From: Cellulomonas sp. 73-145
GTDB lineage: Bacteria; Actinomycetota; Actinomycetes; Actinomycetales; Cellulomonadaceae
Length of the DNA: 64,000 bases
Assembly: GCA_001898185.1 (NCBI GenBank)
Contig: MKTI01000009.1
Coordinates: 186,001-250,000, forward strand
Reading direction: 5' to 3'
The notes below the pieces were generated by a model, which searched no databases, had not been told where the DNA came from, and worked only from the letters and a program-made list of their open reading frames with translations. Position 1 is the stretch's first letter. Each line of letters begins with the position of its first letter. This document shows positions 1 through 7,045 of the stretch, piece after piece. The position numbers and the translations under genes were made by a program.

Positions 1-2
1 GC

Positions 3-83
3 GCGGGCCGTCTCGGTCGCCGCTCGGACCAGGCGCCGGAGGACTTCATGGTGCCGCTGTTCGACCCGGACGGTGTCGCGTGA
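3..83 (+). CDS. C-terminal end of a provirus protein, cut by the window edge
   Basis: Only the last 26 codons are visible, ending in TGA at 81-83, which overlaps the GTG start of the next gene by 2 bases. The tail reads as an ordinary soluble sequence ending FDPDGVA. It is assigned as coding because the stop is translationally coupled to the following gene, as everywhere else in this operon. No function can be given. Confidence 0.5.
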   Translation, partial: AGRLGRRSDQAPEDFMVPLFDPDGVA

Positions 84-280
84 ACCCCCTCACCGGTCTC
101 CTCCTGCTGGGCGCGGTGTACCGGGTCGTGACGAGCCGGATGCTCGTCGCGCAGGTGTGCAACGGCGACGTCTACACCCGCGAACGGCGCGCGCAGCTCG
201 ACGACGGCGTGCCCTCGCTGCGGAGCCTCGCCCGGCTCGTGCCTGACGAGGACGGCGTGCTGCGCCTGGTCCTCGCGTGA
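80..280 (+). CDS. Small provirus protein with N-terminal hydrophobic segment (66 aa)
   Basis: The GTG start overlaps the upstream stop, and its own TGA overlaps the next GTG. Residues about 4-20 are hydrophobic (LTGLLLLGAVYRVV) and could be a membrane segment or signal. The rest is charged, with a conserved-looking acidic end. I recognise no family. Position at the head of a run of overlapping small genes suggests an early or accessory provirus operon. Confidence 0.55.
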   Translation: MNPLTGLLLLGAVYRVVTSRMLVAQVCNGDVYTRERRAQLDDGVPSLRSLARLVPDEDGVLRLVLA

Positions 281-390
281 GCCCCCGGCTCGTGGTCCGC
301 ACGGTCGTGCGCGCCCTGTTCTGGAGCGCCCTGGCGTGCTCGGTCCCCGTCTACCTCCTGGCTGCCGATTGGCTGGTGAAGCACTCGTGA
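277..390 (+). CDS. 37-residue single-span membrane protein
   Basis: This reading frame begins with GTG at 277, overlapping the previous TGA, and ends at 388-390, overlapping the next GTG. The middle (about residues 12-30: ALFWSALACSVPVYLLAAD) is one membrane span after a basic N-terminus. Exact stop-start coupling on both sides is the main argument that it is real. Function unknown. Confidence 0.5.
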   Translation: MSPRLVVRTVVRALFWSALACSVPVYLLAADWLVKHS

Positions 391-833
391 GCACGTACTG
401 GGACCTGACCGTTCTTGTCGTTCCGCCGCTGGTCGCACTCGTCGTCGTCGGGCTGCTCGTCTGGTCCGGCTACCTGTGGCGGAACCGGGACGAGGACGAG
501 TTCACGGGGTTCGCGATCGCCCTGTGGGCGGTGTCGTTCGTCGTGGTCGTGGCGACGCTGCTCGCCTTCTACCCCTACGAGGCGCGGTTCCATCAGTGGC
601 GCCCGGTGTCCGGGACGGTGCAGCAGGTGACCTCCCGGCTGATCGGGGAGGACAAGAGCACCAACCAGGTGTTCCTGGTGCAGATCGCCGGCCACGACTA
701 CCGCGTGGACGACACCCGCGGTGCCGGGCTGAAGGCCGGCGACCAGGTGAGCCTGATGTGCCGCGACACGTGGGAGTACGCCGCGGCCGCGGGAACGGTC
801 TGCCGCTGGGGCGGTTCGGTCGTGAACCGGTGA
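387..833 (+). CDS. Two-span membrane protein (148 aa)
   Basis: I chose the GTG at 387 because it couples to the preceding stop. The longer upstream extension would overlap the preceding small gene. Two hydrophobic stretches at about residues 8-28 and 42-63 are followed by a soluble beta-rich domain of about 75 residues with two cysteines near the C-terminus. The layout (two N-terminal spans, extracytoplasmic beta domain) is also seen in cellular DUF-type membrane proteins. The role in the provirus is unknown. Confidence 0.55.
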   Translation: MSTYWDLTVLVVPPLVALVVVGLLVWSGYLWRNRDEDEFTGFAIALWAVSFVVVVATLLAFYPYEARFHQWRPVSGTVQQVTSRLIGEDKSTNQVFLVQIAGHDYRVDDTRGAGLKAGDQVSLMCRDTWEYAAAAGTVCRWGGSVVNR

Positions 834-1009
834 GCGAGGACCAGGTCGACCGGGTCGTGCGCGCGTTCGTGCTCGACCAGATGGCCGCACGCGCCGCGGC
901 GGACCGCGACCGGGTGTTCGCGGGCCTCCGCCGTCTTCTGGCCGCCGTGGCGGTCGGTGTCGTGGCGGGTATCGCCGGCGGTTGCGTGGCCTGGCTGGTG
1001 CTCCGGTGA
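830..1009 (+). CDS. Small C-terminally membrane-anchored protein (59 aa)
   Basis: GTG start coupled to the previous TGA. The first 35 residues are a charged helix; residues about 38-58 are a single hydrophobic span ending at the C-terminus (tail-anchored topology). It is followed with overlap by a zinc-ligand-rich small protein. No family recognised. Confidence 0.55.
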   Translation: MSEDQVDRVVRAFVLDQMAARAAADRDRVFAGLRRLLAAVAVGVVAGIAGGCVAWLVLR

Positions 1010-1200
1010 GCGTCGGTATCGCGCGGCCGCGGGTGCCGGTACGCAAGCTCAACGACGGTCGGCACCGTGCAGAGTGCGCGCACTGTGACTGGACCCTGAC
1101 GTCGACCAGCTCGACGCGCGCGGAGAGTGAGCTCTACGTCGCTGCGCATCGGCACGGGCACTGCCTGGGCACCATCCCCGACACCCGACGGGCCCGGTGA
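1006..1200 (+). CDS. Small putative zinc-binding protein (64 aa)
   Basis: GTG start at 1006 overlaps the preceding stop. A CAHC pair around residues 25-28 and an HRHGHC cluster near residues 48-53 give C-x2-C and H-x-H-x-H-C ligands, typical of a small zinc ribbon often found in actinophage genomes. It probably binds nucleic acid or protein, but no specific role can be assigned. A terminator-like hairpin follows its stop. Confidence 0.55.
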   Translation: MSVGIARPRVPVRKLNDGRHRAECAHCDWTLTSTSSTRAESELYVAAHRHGHCLGTIPDTRRAR

Positions 1201-1238
1201 CGCCGGCCCCTCTCGCCGCACTCCTGAACGACGTCTCA

Positions 1239-1260
1239 GCCGCCCCCGGGCGGCCTTTCG
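1239..1260 (+). terminator. Rho-independent terminator after the first small-gene operon
   Basis: GCCGCC (1239-1244) pairs with GGCGGC (1249-1254) around a 4-base loop and is followed by CTTTCG. It falls 39 bases after the stop at 1198-1200. It lies inside the longest possible reading frame of the next gene, arguing that the next gene starts further down. Confidence 0.6.
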
Positions 1261-1340
1261 TCGTGCCCGGACACTGGCGCTCGTCGCGCCGCCGGCACAC
1301 CCGTCCGTCACGCCGGACGGCCACGCGGCGGTCGGTCTAC

Positions 1341-2324
1341 ATGCGCGCGGTGCCACACGGCTCGATGCGGGCCCCGTCGCAGAAGGCCTTCCTGGACGCT
1401 GTGCGGGCCTCTGAGGCGTTCGCGTCGCTCCGGTCAGACTCTGCCGCCTCGCTGTGGGCTGTGGCCCAGCAGCTCGCGTTCTGCGCCGACTGGGAGACCA
1501 TGACGACGCGCCCGACGTGGGCGCTCCTGGTGGACAAGACGGGCCGGTCCTGGTCGACGGTCGCCCGCGCGATCAAGCGGCTCCGCGACGCCGGCCTGGT
1601 AGGTGTCGTCAAGACCGGTCGCGACGGTGCGCACCAGCCCGCGAAGTGCGACGCCGGGCTCAACGACGCCGCGGTCTACGTGCTGTGCGTCCCAGCGACC
1701 GTTTCGCCTGTGGACGAAGATGACACACTCTCCGACCTCCGGTCGGGAGAGGAATCTCTCCCCCCGCACGCGCGCGAGAGCGACGGCTCATCGGTGCCCC
1801 TTCGGGGCCCTCAGCCCGGCGCTTTCGCCGCGCCGGGCGCGCCAGCCGAGCGGGACGACGTCCCAGGGCGGCCTACGGACACTCCGCAAGAGCCACGGCG
1901 CCCTGACGAGCGCCTAGCGCAGGCTGTCGAGCTGCGCAAGCGAGTGTCGGCGCTGCAATCGATCAGCGACCGACACGTGCGCTCGATCATCCGGGAGTTC
2001 GCGCTGGCGGGCTGGACGACCGGCGAGCTCGCGATGGCGATCGACCACCGGCCCGACGGCACCACCTGGCACCACACCGACGCGGTCGGCGTGCGGAACG
2101 TCGGCGCGTGGCTGGCGCACCGGCTGGACGCCTGGCGCGAGGCCGGCGGCACGGTCCGTCAGTCCCCGGGCCGGCTGGCGCAGCTCGCGGCCGCCGAGCG
2201 GCTGGCACGGGCGCGTGTCGAGCGTGAGGCGGACGCCGCGTGGGCCGCCTCCGAGCACCCGAAGTCCCCGGCGCTGGTCGCGATCCGCGCGCACCTGGCC
2301 GGCCTGCCCAGGAGGACCCGATGA
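1341..2324 (+). CDS. Winged-helix replication initiator-like protein
   Basis: Residues about 10-105 form a helix-rich domain with a winged helix (TWALLVDKTGRSWSTVARAI, then RLRDAGLVGVV), as in plasmid and actinophage RepA/Rep_3-like initiators. A low-complexity linker follows, then a C-terminal helical region (about 200-327). The frame is open from GTG 1197, but a terminator hairpin at 1239-1260 and a low-quality N-terminal stretch favour the ATG at 1341 (327 aa); ATG 1371 is also possible. The TGA overlaps the next ATG. A role in replication initiation is inferred from domain layout; a transcriptional regulator is the alternative. Confidence 0.6.
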   Translation: MRAVPHGSMRAPSQKAFLDAVRASEAFASLRSDSAASLWAVAQQLAFCADWETMTTRPTWALLVDKTGRSWSTVARAIKRLRDAGLVGVVKTGRDGAHQPAKCDAGLNDAAVYVLCVPATVSPVDEDDTLSDLRSGEESLPPHARESDGSSVPLRGPQPGAFAAPGAPAERDDVPGRPTDTPQEPRRPDERLAQAVELRKRVSALQSISDRHVRSIIREFALAGWTTGELAMAIDHRPDGTTWHHTDAVGVRNVGAWLAHRLDAWREAGGTVRQSPGRLAQLAAAERLARARVEREADAAWAASEHPKSPALVAIRAHLAGLPRRTR

Positions 2325-2572
2325 GCGTGTCGACCACCCCGACGTACCCGCAGTTCTTCAACGACACGACGACCACGACGATCACCACCCGGCGGATCGC
2401 GATGCAGGTGGACCCGTCGAAGGCGATCACGTTGGGCCAGCTGCAGGAGTTCGTGACGTTCGCGCTGGCCGCTGGCGCCGCGTCGAGCGAGCCAGTGCAG
2501 GTCGCGCTCAACGGAGTGTCGGTGGCTCGCACCAGCACGTCTGACACGGCGATCGGCGCCCCGACTCCGTGA
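2321..2572 (+). CDS. Small provirus protein of unknown function (83 aa)
   Basis: A perfect AGGAGG at 2310-2315 precedes the ATG at 2321, which overlaps the upstream stop. The N-terminal half is rich in Thr and includes repeated threonines; the C-terminal half (ITLGQLQEFVTFALAAGAAS) is helical, then a short beta stretch. It is followed by a 214-base regulatory gap, so it closes the replication-side operon. Not recognised. Confidence 0.55.
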   Translation: MSVSTTPTYPQFFNDTTTTTITTRRIAMQVDPSKAITLGQLQEFVTFALAAGAASSEPVQVALNGVSVARTSTSDTAIGAPTP

Positions 2573-2585
2573 CGGGCGGGTGCGT

Positions 2586-2601
2586 GTTCACCCTGGTGAA
2601 C
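2586..2601. promoter_or_regulatory. Operator-like palindrome, copy 1
   Basis: GTTCACC-CT-GGTGAAC, two perfect 7-base arms. The identical 16 bases recur at 12300-12315 beside the small HTH gene. It lies about 200 bases before the first gene of the capsid operon and just ahead of a possible promoter, fitting repressor control of late genes. Confidence 0.6.
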
Positions 2602-2605
2602 GGGC

Positions 2606-2625
2606 GAATACACCGGTGTGTATTC
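2606..2625. repeat. Perfect 8-base inverted repeat
   Basis: GAATACAC (2606-2613) and GTGTATTC (2618-2625) around CGGT, 4 bases after the operator-like palindrome. It is the most AT-rich stretch in the local sequence, so a second protein-binding site or a replication element is plausible. Confidence 0.55.
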
Positions 2626-2685
2626 ATCCCAGGGCATTGAACGCGCAGGCGGCGGGCCCCTAGACCGGTGGTGCACACCGGTGGG

Positions 2686-2747
2686 GCCTGGAGTGTCGAC
2701 GTTGGTCGCCCGGCCCCACGGTGCCGTCTGACGTCGACGCTCCAGGC
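2686..2747. repeat. Long imperfect hairpin
   Basis: A 17-base arm at 2686-2702 pairs with 2731-2747 with a single mismatch around a 28-base loop. The alternative pairing GTGGGGCC (2681-2688) with GGCCCCAC (2712-2719) is possible, so the region can adopt two exclusive structures. Location between the promoter region and the first capsid-operon gene suggests transcript control or a replication/packaging signal. Confidence 0.6.
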
Positions 2748-2786
2748 GCCCACCGGGCCCCCGTCATCGAGCCTGGAGAACCCGCG

Positions 2787-2900
2787 ATGAGCGTGAAGTC
2801 GATCCTCCTGACCGCCGGCATCGCCCTGGTGGTCGTGGTCGCGTTCGAGAAGTCCAAGGGCAAGCTGCCCGCCTCGGCCACGGCCCGGTTCGGCGCCTGA
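2787..2900 (+). CDS. 37-residue single-span membrane protein, capsid operon
   Basis: ATG at 2787 with GGAGAA about 8 bases before it. Residues about 6-21 (ILLTAGIALVVVVAF) are one membrane span, then a basic EKSKGK stretch. Its TGA overlaps the next ATG. Tiny single-span proteins are characteristic of virions with an internal lipid membrane; a virion membrane protein is the best guess. Confidence 0.55.
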   Translation: MSVKSILLTAGIALVVVVAFEKSKGKLPASATARFGA

Positions 2901-3052
2901 TGAAGGTCCCGCGCCAGCTGACGTTCTGGCTCGCCGTCGGCGGCATGGCGATCGTCGCCGACGTCGTCGTGAACATCGGCGCCGACAAGCTCGGGGGCCG
3001 GTTCCCTGCGCTGCGGACGCTGAACAACTACCGCACCGGCAAGGAGAGCTGA
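2900..3052 (+). CDS. 50-residue single-span membrane protein before the capsid gene
   Basis: ATG overlaps the upstream TGA. Residues about 8-26 (TFWLAVGGMAIVADVVVNI) are hydrophobic, followed by a basic tail. AAGGAG near its 3' end (3041-3046) serves the capsid gene that begins 4 bases after its stop. Likely a virion membrane protein made together with the major capsid protein. Confidence 0.55.
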   Translation: MKVPRQLTFWLAVGGMAIVADVVVNIGADKLGGRFPALRTLNNYRTGKES

Positions 3053-3055
3053 CCC

Positions 3056-4234
3056 ATGACCACGACCACCGCGCCGGCCGCACCGCAGCGCACGATGCAG
3101 GGCCTGGCGATCGCCGCCGAGTCGGTGAACCCGAAGGCGTTCTTCGCCCTGACGCGCCGCAAGACGCTGCAGGAGAAGACGTTCACCTACAACGGCCAGA
3201 GCCAGGACGTCGTCGAGCTGCGCAAGTCCGACATCCTCGCCGGAATCGACATCGAGTTCGTGGGCAACCTGGTCACCGCCAAGGGCGCCGGCACGGTGGG
3301 CACCACCGGCCGCTGGCCCTACGACCTGATCAAGGCCGTGAAGGTCTCCGCGAACGGGCAGTCCAACCTCATCAACGTCTCCGGCGCGAAGCTGAAGGTC
3401 CGGGACCTGATGAAGAACTCCGACCTGTCGGACCGCGGCATCACCCAGACCGTCAACGGCGTCAACGTCTCCGCCGGCACCCTGGCGGGCTCCTCGGAGT
3501 CGTGGGGCGTGGGCTCGCAGACCGCGAACATCGCGGACGGCAACTACAACGTGGACCTGCAGTGGCACGTGCCGATCAGCGAGGACGAGACCGACCTGGT
3601 CGGTGCGATCTTCCTGGCCACGTCCACCTCGGACATCACGGTCACCCTGGAGTACTCCTCGCAGGCCGACCTGTTCTCCCTCGGTGCGCCGGCCACGGCC
3701 ACCCTCACGGGCACGTTCAAGGTGTCGACCACGAAGTTCTCGGTCCCGGTCGGCCCCAACGGCCAGATCGTCGTGCCGGACCTGAGCACGTTCCACTCCC
3801 TGATCCAGAGCCGCTACACCGCGCTGCAGACGGGGGAGAACGAGATCCGGCTGGTCGGCCAGGGCGCGAACAAGTCGCTGCTGCGCATGTACTACCAGCT
3901 GTGGAACGGCGCCACGCCGGCGCCGGTCCCGATGACCCGGACCGCGTTCGGCCCGCAGTCGTGGCGCTTCGGCAACAACGAGACGCCGGAGGTCTACAAC
4001 GACGGCTCCTACCTGCGCAAGCACATGGAGCGGTCCTACAACTCCGACATCGGCGCGGTCTTCGGGTTCGGCTGCCACGACTTCGCGGAGGAGAACGTGT
4101 TCCGCGACGTCGTCGACATGGGCACGACCTCCGAGCTGCGGCTGGTCACCACGCTGCAGAACGGCTTCGTGCTGACCAACCCGGCCCTGGAGTACGTGAC
4201 CGAGGTCGTGTTCCTCGCCGGCACCGCGGCCTGA
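3056..4234 (+). CDS. Major capsid protein, double jelly-roll type (predicted)
   Basis: This 392-residue protein is the longest and best-conserved-looking product of the structural operon and follows an AAGGAG site. Residues about 52-105 show the family pattern: a hydrophobic beta strand (LRKSDILAGIDIEFVG), a WPYDLI turn, then KAVKVSANGQSNLINVSG. A second beta-rich half (about 225-390) repeats the logic, ending SELRLVTTL and LEYVTEVVFL. Two stacked beta barrels in 350-400 residues fit DJR capsid proteins of tailless phages; HK97-type capsid features are absent. The call rests on pattern recognition plus the neighbouring packaging ATPase and membrane proteins. Structure prediction would decide. 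Confidence 0.78.
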   Translation: MTTTTAPAAPQRTMQGLAIAAESVNPKAFFALTRRKTLQEKTFTYNGQSQDVVELRKSDILAGIDIEFVGNLVTAKGAGTVGTTGRWPYDLIKAVKVSANGQSNLINVSGAKLKVRDLMKNSDLSDRGITQTVNGVNVSAGTLAGSSESWGVGSQTANIADGNYNVDLQWHVPISEDETDLVGAIFLATSTSDITVTLEYSSQADLFSLGAPATATLTGTFKVSTTKFSVPVGPNGQIVVPDLSTFHSLIQSRYTALQTGENEIRLVGQGANKSLLRMYYQLWNGATPAPVPMTRTAFGPQSWRFGNNETPEVYNDGSYLRKHMERSYNSDIGAVFGFGCHDFAEENVFRDVVDMGTTSELRLVTTLQNGFVLTNPALEYVTEVVFLAGTAA

Positions 4235-4247
4235 GGCGGCGGTCGGC

Positions 4248-4505
4248 ATGGACACCTCCTACTTCCAGCCCTCGGGCTTCGGGCGGTTCCACCTGGACGC
4301 CGGCACGGCGAACGTCGCGGCACCGACCGAGCTGAACGCGGTGGCCACACCCTCCGAGGGTGCGGCCGCGGCGTCGGCCCCGTGGTCGCCGTCGAACCCG
4401 CTGTTCTGGTTCGGGGCCCTGGCGGCGCTGACGCTCGGCCTGGCCGCGGTGTCCACGTCGGTGCGGGTCGGTCCGGCGCGCGCGTCGGTCTCGCTCGGGA
4501 AGTGA
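4248..4505 (+). CDS. Virion membrane protein candidate (85 aa)
   Basis: ATG 13 bases after the capsid gene. An extracytoplasmic-looking N-terminal half is followed by one membrane span at about residues 50-70 (PLFWFGALAALTLGLAAVS) and a short basic C-terminus. Single span, small size and place directly after the capsid gene suggest a protein of the internal virion membrane or a capsid-membrane tether. No homologous family recognised. Confidence 0.6.
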   Translation: MDTSYFQPSGFGRFHLDAGTANVAAPTELNAVATPSEGAAAASAPWSPSNPLFWFGALAALTLGLAAVSTSVRVGPARASVSLGK

Positions 4506-4508
4506 CCC

Positions 4509-5153
4509 GTGGCGTTCGCAGCTCCCGCCCTGGTGGAGGGTGCAGCTGGCACCGCGGCGGCCGGAGGGGCCGCCGCGGGTGCCGGCGCGGCTGAGACCGC
4601 CGGCGCGAGCGCGGGCGTGGGCGGCCGTCGTGCCGTCAAGACCGCCAAGGCCCGCGCCGGCGAGCTCGCCGGCCAGCCCCGCTACAAGGCACGCCGGGCG
4701 CTGCGCGACGAGCTCGGCGCGACCTCGGGCCAGGCCGACGACCTGCTGGACGCGGCCGCGGCGGACCAGCCGGCCGACGAGCCAGCCGACGAGCCGGCCC
4801 GCCGGCGCTCCTCGAGTAGCTCGCAGCTCGGTGGGGCGATCGGCGGGCAGCTGGGCCGCTCGGTCGGCAACGGGCTGAACGCCTCGGGCGGGTTCGTCCT
4901 GGGCGCTTTGGCCTACGTGCTGTTCCTGGTCTACCTGCGCGGCGGCACCCCGGCCGTGAAGTCCTGGCTGGCCGCGAAGTTCCTCAACCGGACCGGGTCG
5001 GTGTCCACCGGCGCGGCGACCGAGCAGGTCGCCCCGTCGACCGTCACGGCCGGCTACCGGCTGGCCCCCTACGGCGGGGCGGCACCTCGCACCACCTCGG
5101 CACCGACCCCGGCGCCGGCCACCACCAGCTCGGGAAGGACGTGGTCCGCATGA
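4509..5153 (+). CDS. Virion membrane protein candidate with Ala/Gly-rich N-terminus (214 aa)
   Basis: GTG start 3 bases after the preceding stop. Residues 1-35 are almost only Ala and Gly; 36-75 are basic; about 80-95 contain a duplicated DEPA motif; about 105-145 form a glycine-rich region and one span (FVLGALAYVLFLVYL). The tail is rich in Pro and Thr. Composition suggests a structural rather than enzymatic protein, anchored in the membrane with a nucleic-acid-facing basic part. The stop overlaps the next tiny gene. Confidence 0.55.
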   Translation: MAFAAPALVEGAAGTAAAGGAAAGAGAAETAGASAGVGGRRAVKTAKARAGELAGQPRYKARRALRDELGATSGQADDLLDAAAADQPADEPADEPARRRSSSSSQLGGAIGGQLGRSVGNGLNASGGFVLGALAYVLFLVYLRGGTPAVKSWLAAKFLNRTGSVSTGAATEQVAPSTVTAGYRLAPYGGAAPRTTSAPTPAPATTSSGRTWSA

Positions 5154-5245
5154 AGCCCGGTGCGGTCGTCCTGATGATCGCCGGCGTCTGGGTCCTGACC
5201 CAGGTGCTCGCCGGCGACGCCCTCGGCCGGCTGAAGGTGATCTGA
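5150..5245 (+). CDS. 31-residue single-span membrane peptide
   Basis: ATGA overlap with the preceding gene. After MKPG comes one hydrophobic span (AVVLMIAGVWVLTQVLA), then a short polar end. Such 30-residue membrane proteins are usual in membrane-containing phages. The tight coupling on the left and GTG at 5247 on the right support it. Confidence 0.5.
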   Translation: MKPGAVVLMIAGVWVLTQVLAGDALGRLKVI

Positions 5246-5246
5246 G

Positions 5247-5438
5247 GTGGGCACCGTCGGCTGGGCGCTGTCCGCCGCGCTGTCGCTGATCGCGCTGCAG
5301 GCGCTGACCAGCCCGTCGGCCCCGGCCCGAGTCTCGGGGATCTTCGCCGGCGCGCAGAAGGCCGTCGACCGGGCCCTGAACCCGAACCTGCCCGCCATCC
5401 CCGACCTGCGCGCGAGCGCTGCAGCCAGCACCACCTAG
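5247..5438 (+). CDS. Small virion membrane protein candidate (63 aa)
   Basis: GTG 1 base after the preceding stop. Residues 3-20 form a hydrophobic span (TVGWALSAALSLIALQAL); the remainder is a soluble, proline-containing tail. Short N-terminally anchored protein in the middle of the structural operon; function unknown beyond probable virion membrane location. Confidence 0.55.
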   Translation: MGTVGWALSAALSLIALQALTSPSAPARVSGIFAGAQKAVDRALNPNLPAIPDLRASAAASTT

Positions 5439-5448
5439 GGAGAGACCG

Positions 5449-5589
5449 ATGTTCCGTCAGGCGCTCAAGTACGGCACGGGGCTGATCGCCCTGTACCTGG
5501 TCGTCGCCCACTCCTCGGGGATGGGCACGCTGTTCGGCAACGTCAGCACCGGTGGATCGAAGATCATCACCACGCTGCAGGGGCGCTGA
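5449..5589 (+). CDS. 46-residue single-span membrane protein
   Basis: ATG at 5449 with GGGAGAG just before it. The N-terminus is amphipathic (MFRQALKYG), then a span (TGLIALYLVVAHSSGMGTLF) and a polar tail. One more of the tiny membrane proteins of this operon. Four bases separate its stop from the next gene. Confidence 0.55.
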   Translation: MFRQALKYGTGLIALYLVVAHSSGMGTLFGNVSTGGSKIITTLQGR

Positions 5590-5592
5590 GCT

Positions 5593-5928
5593 GTGCCCCG
5601 CACCGACCTGTCGGCCGCGGTCAACGCCACGATCGACCCGGTCGTCACGTACCACCTGGACCCCCGCGGGGCCTCGTTCGTGCGTCGGCTGGCCGGCTCC
5701 ATCGGGGACGTGATCAACGGGCGCACCGGGCAGCACGTCTACGCCCCCGGTGCCTCGTTCCACGGCTACGCCCGCTCCCCGCAGAACTTCACCGGTGCGG
5801 CGCGCCTGGGCACGCCCCGGCCGATCGCTGCCCGCTCCTCGACCCTGACGGCGGAGAAGGAGGCCTCCCCGCTGAACGCCGCGGCGTCCACGCTGTTCTA
5901 CGAGCGGATGCAGCGGGGCCGGCGGTGA
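5593..5928 (+). CDS. Provirus structural-operon protein of unknown function (111 aa)
   Basis: GTG start; no membrane span. The sequence is soluble, with a beta-like first half (VVTYHLDPRGASFVRRLAG) and a basic C-terminus (ERMQRGRR). Its TGA overlaps the next GTG. Could be a minor capsid or membrane-associated scaffolding protein; nothing specific is recognised. Confidence 0.5.
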   Translation: MPRTDLSAAVNATIDPVVTYHLDPRGASFVRRLAGSIGDVINGRTGQHVYAPGASFHGYARSPQNFTGAARLGTPRPIAARSSTLTAEKEASPLNAAASTLFYERMQRGRR

Positions 5929-6410
5929 ACCGTTGGCGGGCGCTGTTCGAGCGCAACAAGAGGACCGCCGCGATCCTCGGCGCGGTGGCCGTCGGCGGGT
6001 TCGCGCTGGTCGCCCGCCGGCGCGCCGCGATGGGCTCGACGTCGACCAGCTCGACGGGCACCAGCTCGGGGCCGGCGGCGACCACGTCGACGTACTCGGC
6101 CAGCGGCCAGCCGGCGGTCTACGACTCCACCGGCACGGACGTCTACAACGCCCTGCAGCCGCAGATCGAGCAGCTGCAGCAGCTGGCCCGGCAGATCCCT
6201 GTCGCCGGGTCGACCACACCGGCCACACCGACGAGCTGGACGGCCAGCGAGACCGATCCGCGCCGGACCGAGATCATCACCGACTACCAGTCGATGCTCG
6301 GGCGCGACCCCTCGCGCTCTGAGGTGAACTTCTGGGACACCGGCGGGCGGAACCTGTCCGACATCCACGCCCTGATCGGCCAGTCGCAAGAGGCGCAGGG
6401 CGCCAAGTGA
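5925..6410 (+). CDS. Membrane protein with C-terminal DUF4214-like motif (161 aa)
   Basis: GTG overlapping the upstream stop. Basic N-terminus, one span at about residues 14-30, a Ser/Thr-rich linker (35-65), a short Gln-rich helix, then a C-terminal motif YQSMLGRDPSRSEVNFW that resembles the YxxxLGRxPD repeat of DUF4214 surface proteins. The layout (anchor, flexible stalk, small terminal domain) suits a vertex or surface-attachment protein of the virion. The stop overlaps the NlpC/P60 gene, so the two products may act together in cell entry. Confidence 0.55.
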   Translation: MNRWRALFERNKRTAAILGAVAVGGFALVARRRAAMGSTSTSSTGTSSGPAATTSTYSASGQPAVYDSTGTDVYNALQPQIEQLQQLARQIPVAGSTTPATPTSWTASETDPRRTEIITDYQSMLGRDPSRSEVNFWDTGGRNLSDIHALIGQSQEAQGAK

Positions 6411-7045
6411 GCACCCCGTTCACGATCGCCCCCGCCGTCGCCGTCCCGACGGCCAGCGCACCGACCGACCCGGTCGGTGTGGCGATCGCGTTCGCCCGTG
6501 CGCAGATCGGCAAGCCGTACCGGTGGGGCGGCACCGGCCCGGACGCCTACGACTGCTCCGGCCTGGTCCAGGCGGCCTACAAGTCCGCCGGGGTGAACCT
6601 GCCGCGGACCACCACCCTGATGCTCACCGTCGGCAAGCCCGTTGCCAAGGCCGACCTGGCCCCCGGCGACCTGGTGTTCCCCGACCCCGGGCACGTGCAG
6701 CTCTACACCGGCGGCGGCAACCAGGTGGAGGCACCCCGCGCCGGCGAGAACGTCGTGGAGCGGCCCATGTGGGGCTTCATGACCGCCCGCCGTGTCGCCG
6801 GCGACGGCGGCACCGCAGGGTCCCCGATCCCGGTCGTCGGTGCGGCCGTCGACGTCGCCAACGGGCTGGCCTCCGGCGCGCTCGGCGCCCTGGGCAACGC
6901 CCTGGGGCTCGGGTCGCTGGCCACCGACATGCGCAAGATCGCGCTGCAGATCGCCTTCGTCGGCGCCGGCGTCGGCCTGGTCCTGCTCGGCGCGTCCCGC
7001 GCGGCCGCGGCCCCCGTCCAGAAGGTGATCGGAGCACTCGCATGA
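6407..7045 (+). CDS. NlpC/P60 peptidoglycan hydrolase with C-terminal membrane anchor
   Basis: Residues about 24-120 are an NlpC/P60 endopeptidase domain: RWGGTGPDAYDCSG gives the catalytic Cys50, and PGHVQLYTGGG gives His96. The family cleaves D-Glu to diaminoacid (or similar) bonds of the peptidoglycan stem peptide. Unlike secreted lysins, this 212-residue protein has no signal peptide. It ends with a hydrophobic span (about 185-208), suggesting it sits in the virion membrane and opens the wall on DNA entry, as membrane-bound lytic enzymes of tectiviruses do. GTG start, overlapping neighbours on both sides. Confidence 0.82.
   Translation: MSTPFTIAPAVAVPTASAPTDPVGVAIAFARAQIGKPYRWGGTGPDAYDCSGLVQAAYKSAGVNLPRTTTLMLTVGKPVAKADLAPGDLVFPDPGHVQLYTGGGNQVEAPRAGENVVERPMWGFMTARRVAGDGGTAGSPIPVVGAAVDVANGLASGALGALGNALGLGSLATDMRKIALQIAFVGAGVGLVLLGASRAAAAPVQKVIGALA

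Larger units (their letters stand above)
2573..2786. promoter_or_regulatory. Intergenic control region before the capsid operon
   Basis: This is the largest non-coding gap on the left side of the provirus. It contains, in order, an operator-like palindrome (2586-2601), a second inverted repeat (2606-2625), a TTGAAC at 2637-2642 with a weak TAGACC 18 bases further on as a possible promoter, a 7-base inverted repeat (ACCGGTG/CACCGGT, 2664-2682) and a large hairpin (2686-2747). It may also serve as origin or packaging signal. Confidence 0.6.

Noticed and set aside
2660..4255. A 531-codon minus-strand open frame opposite the capsid gene
   Set aside because: Composition is typical antisense shadow in a GC-rich genome, with no motif, and it spans the regulatory hairpins.
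6407..7045. Host NlpC/P60 wall enzyme
   Set aside because: No signal peptide, overlaps provirus genes on both sides and has a C-terminal span; belongs to the provirus.
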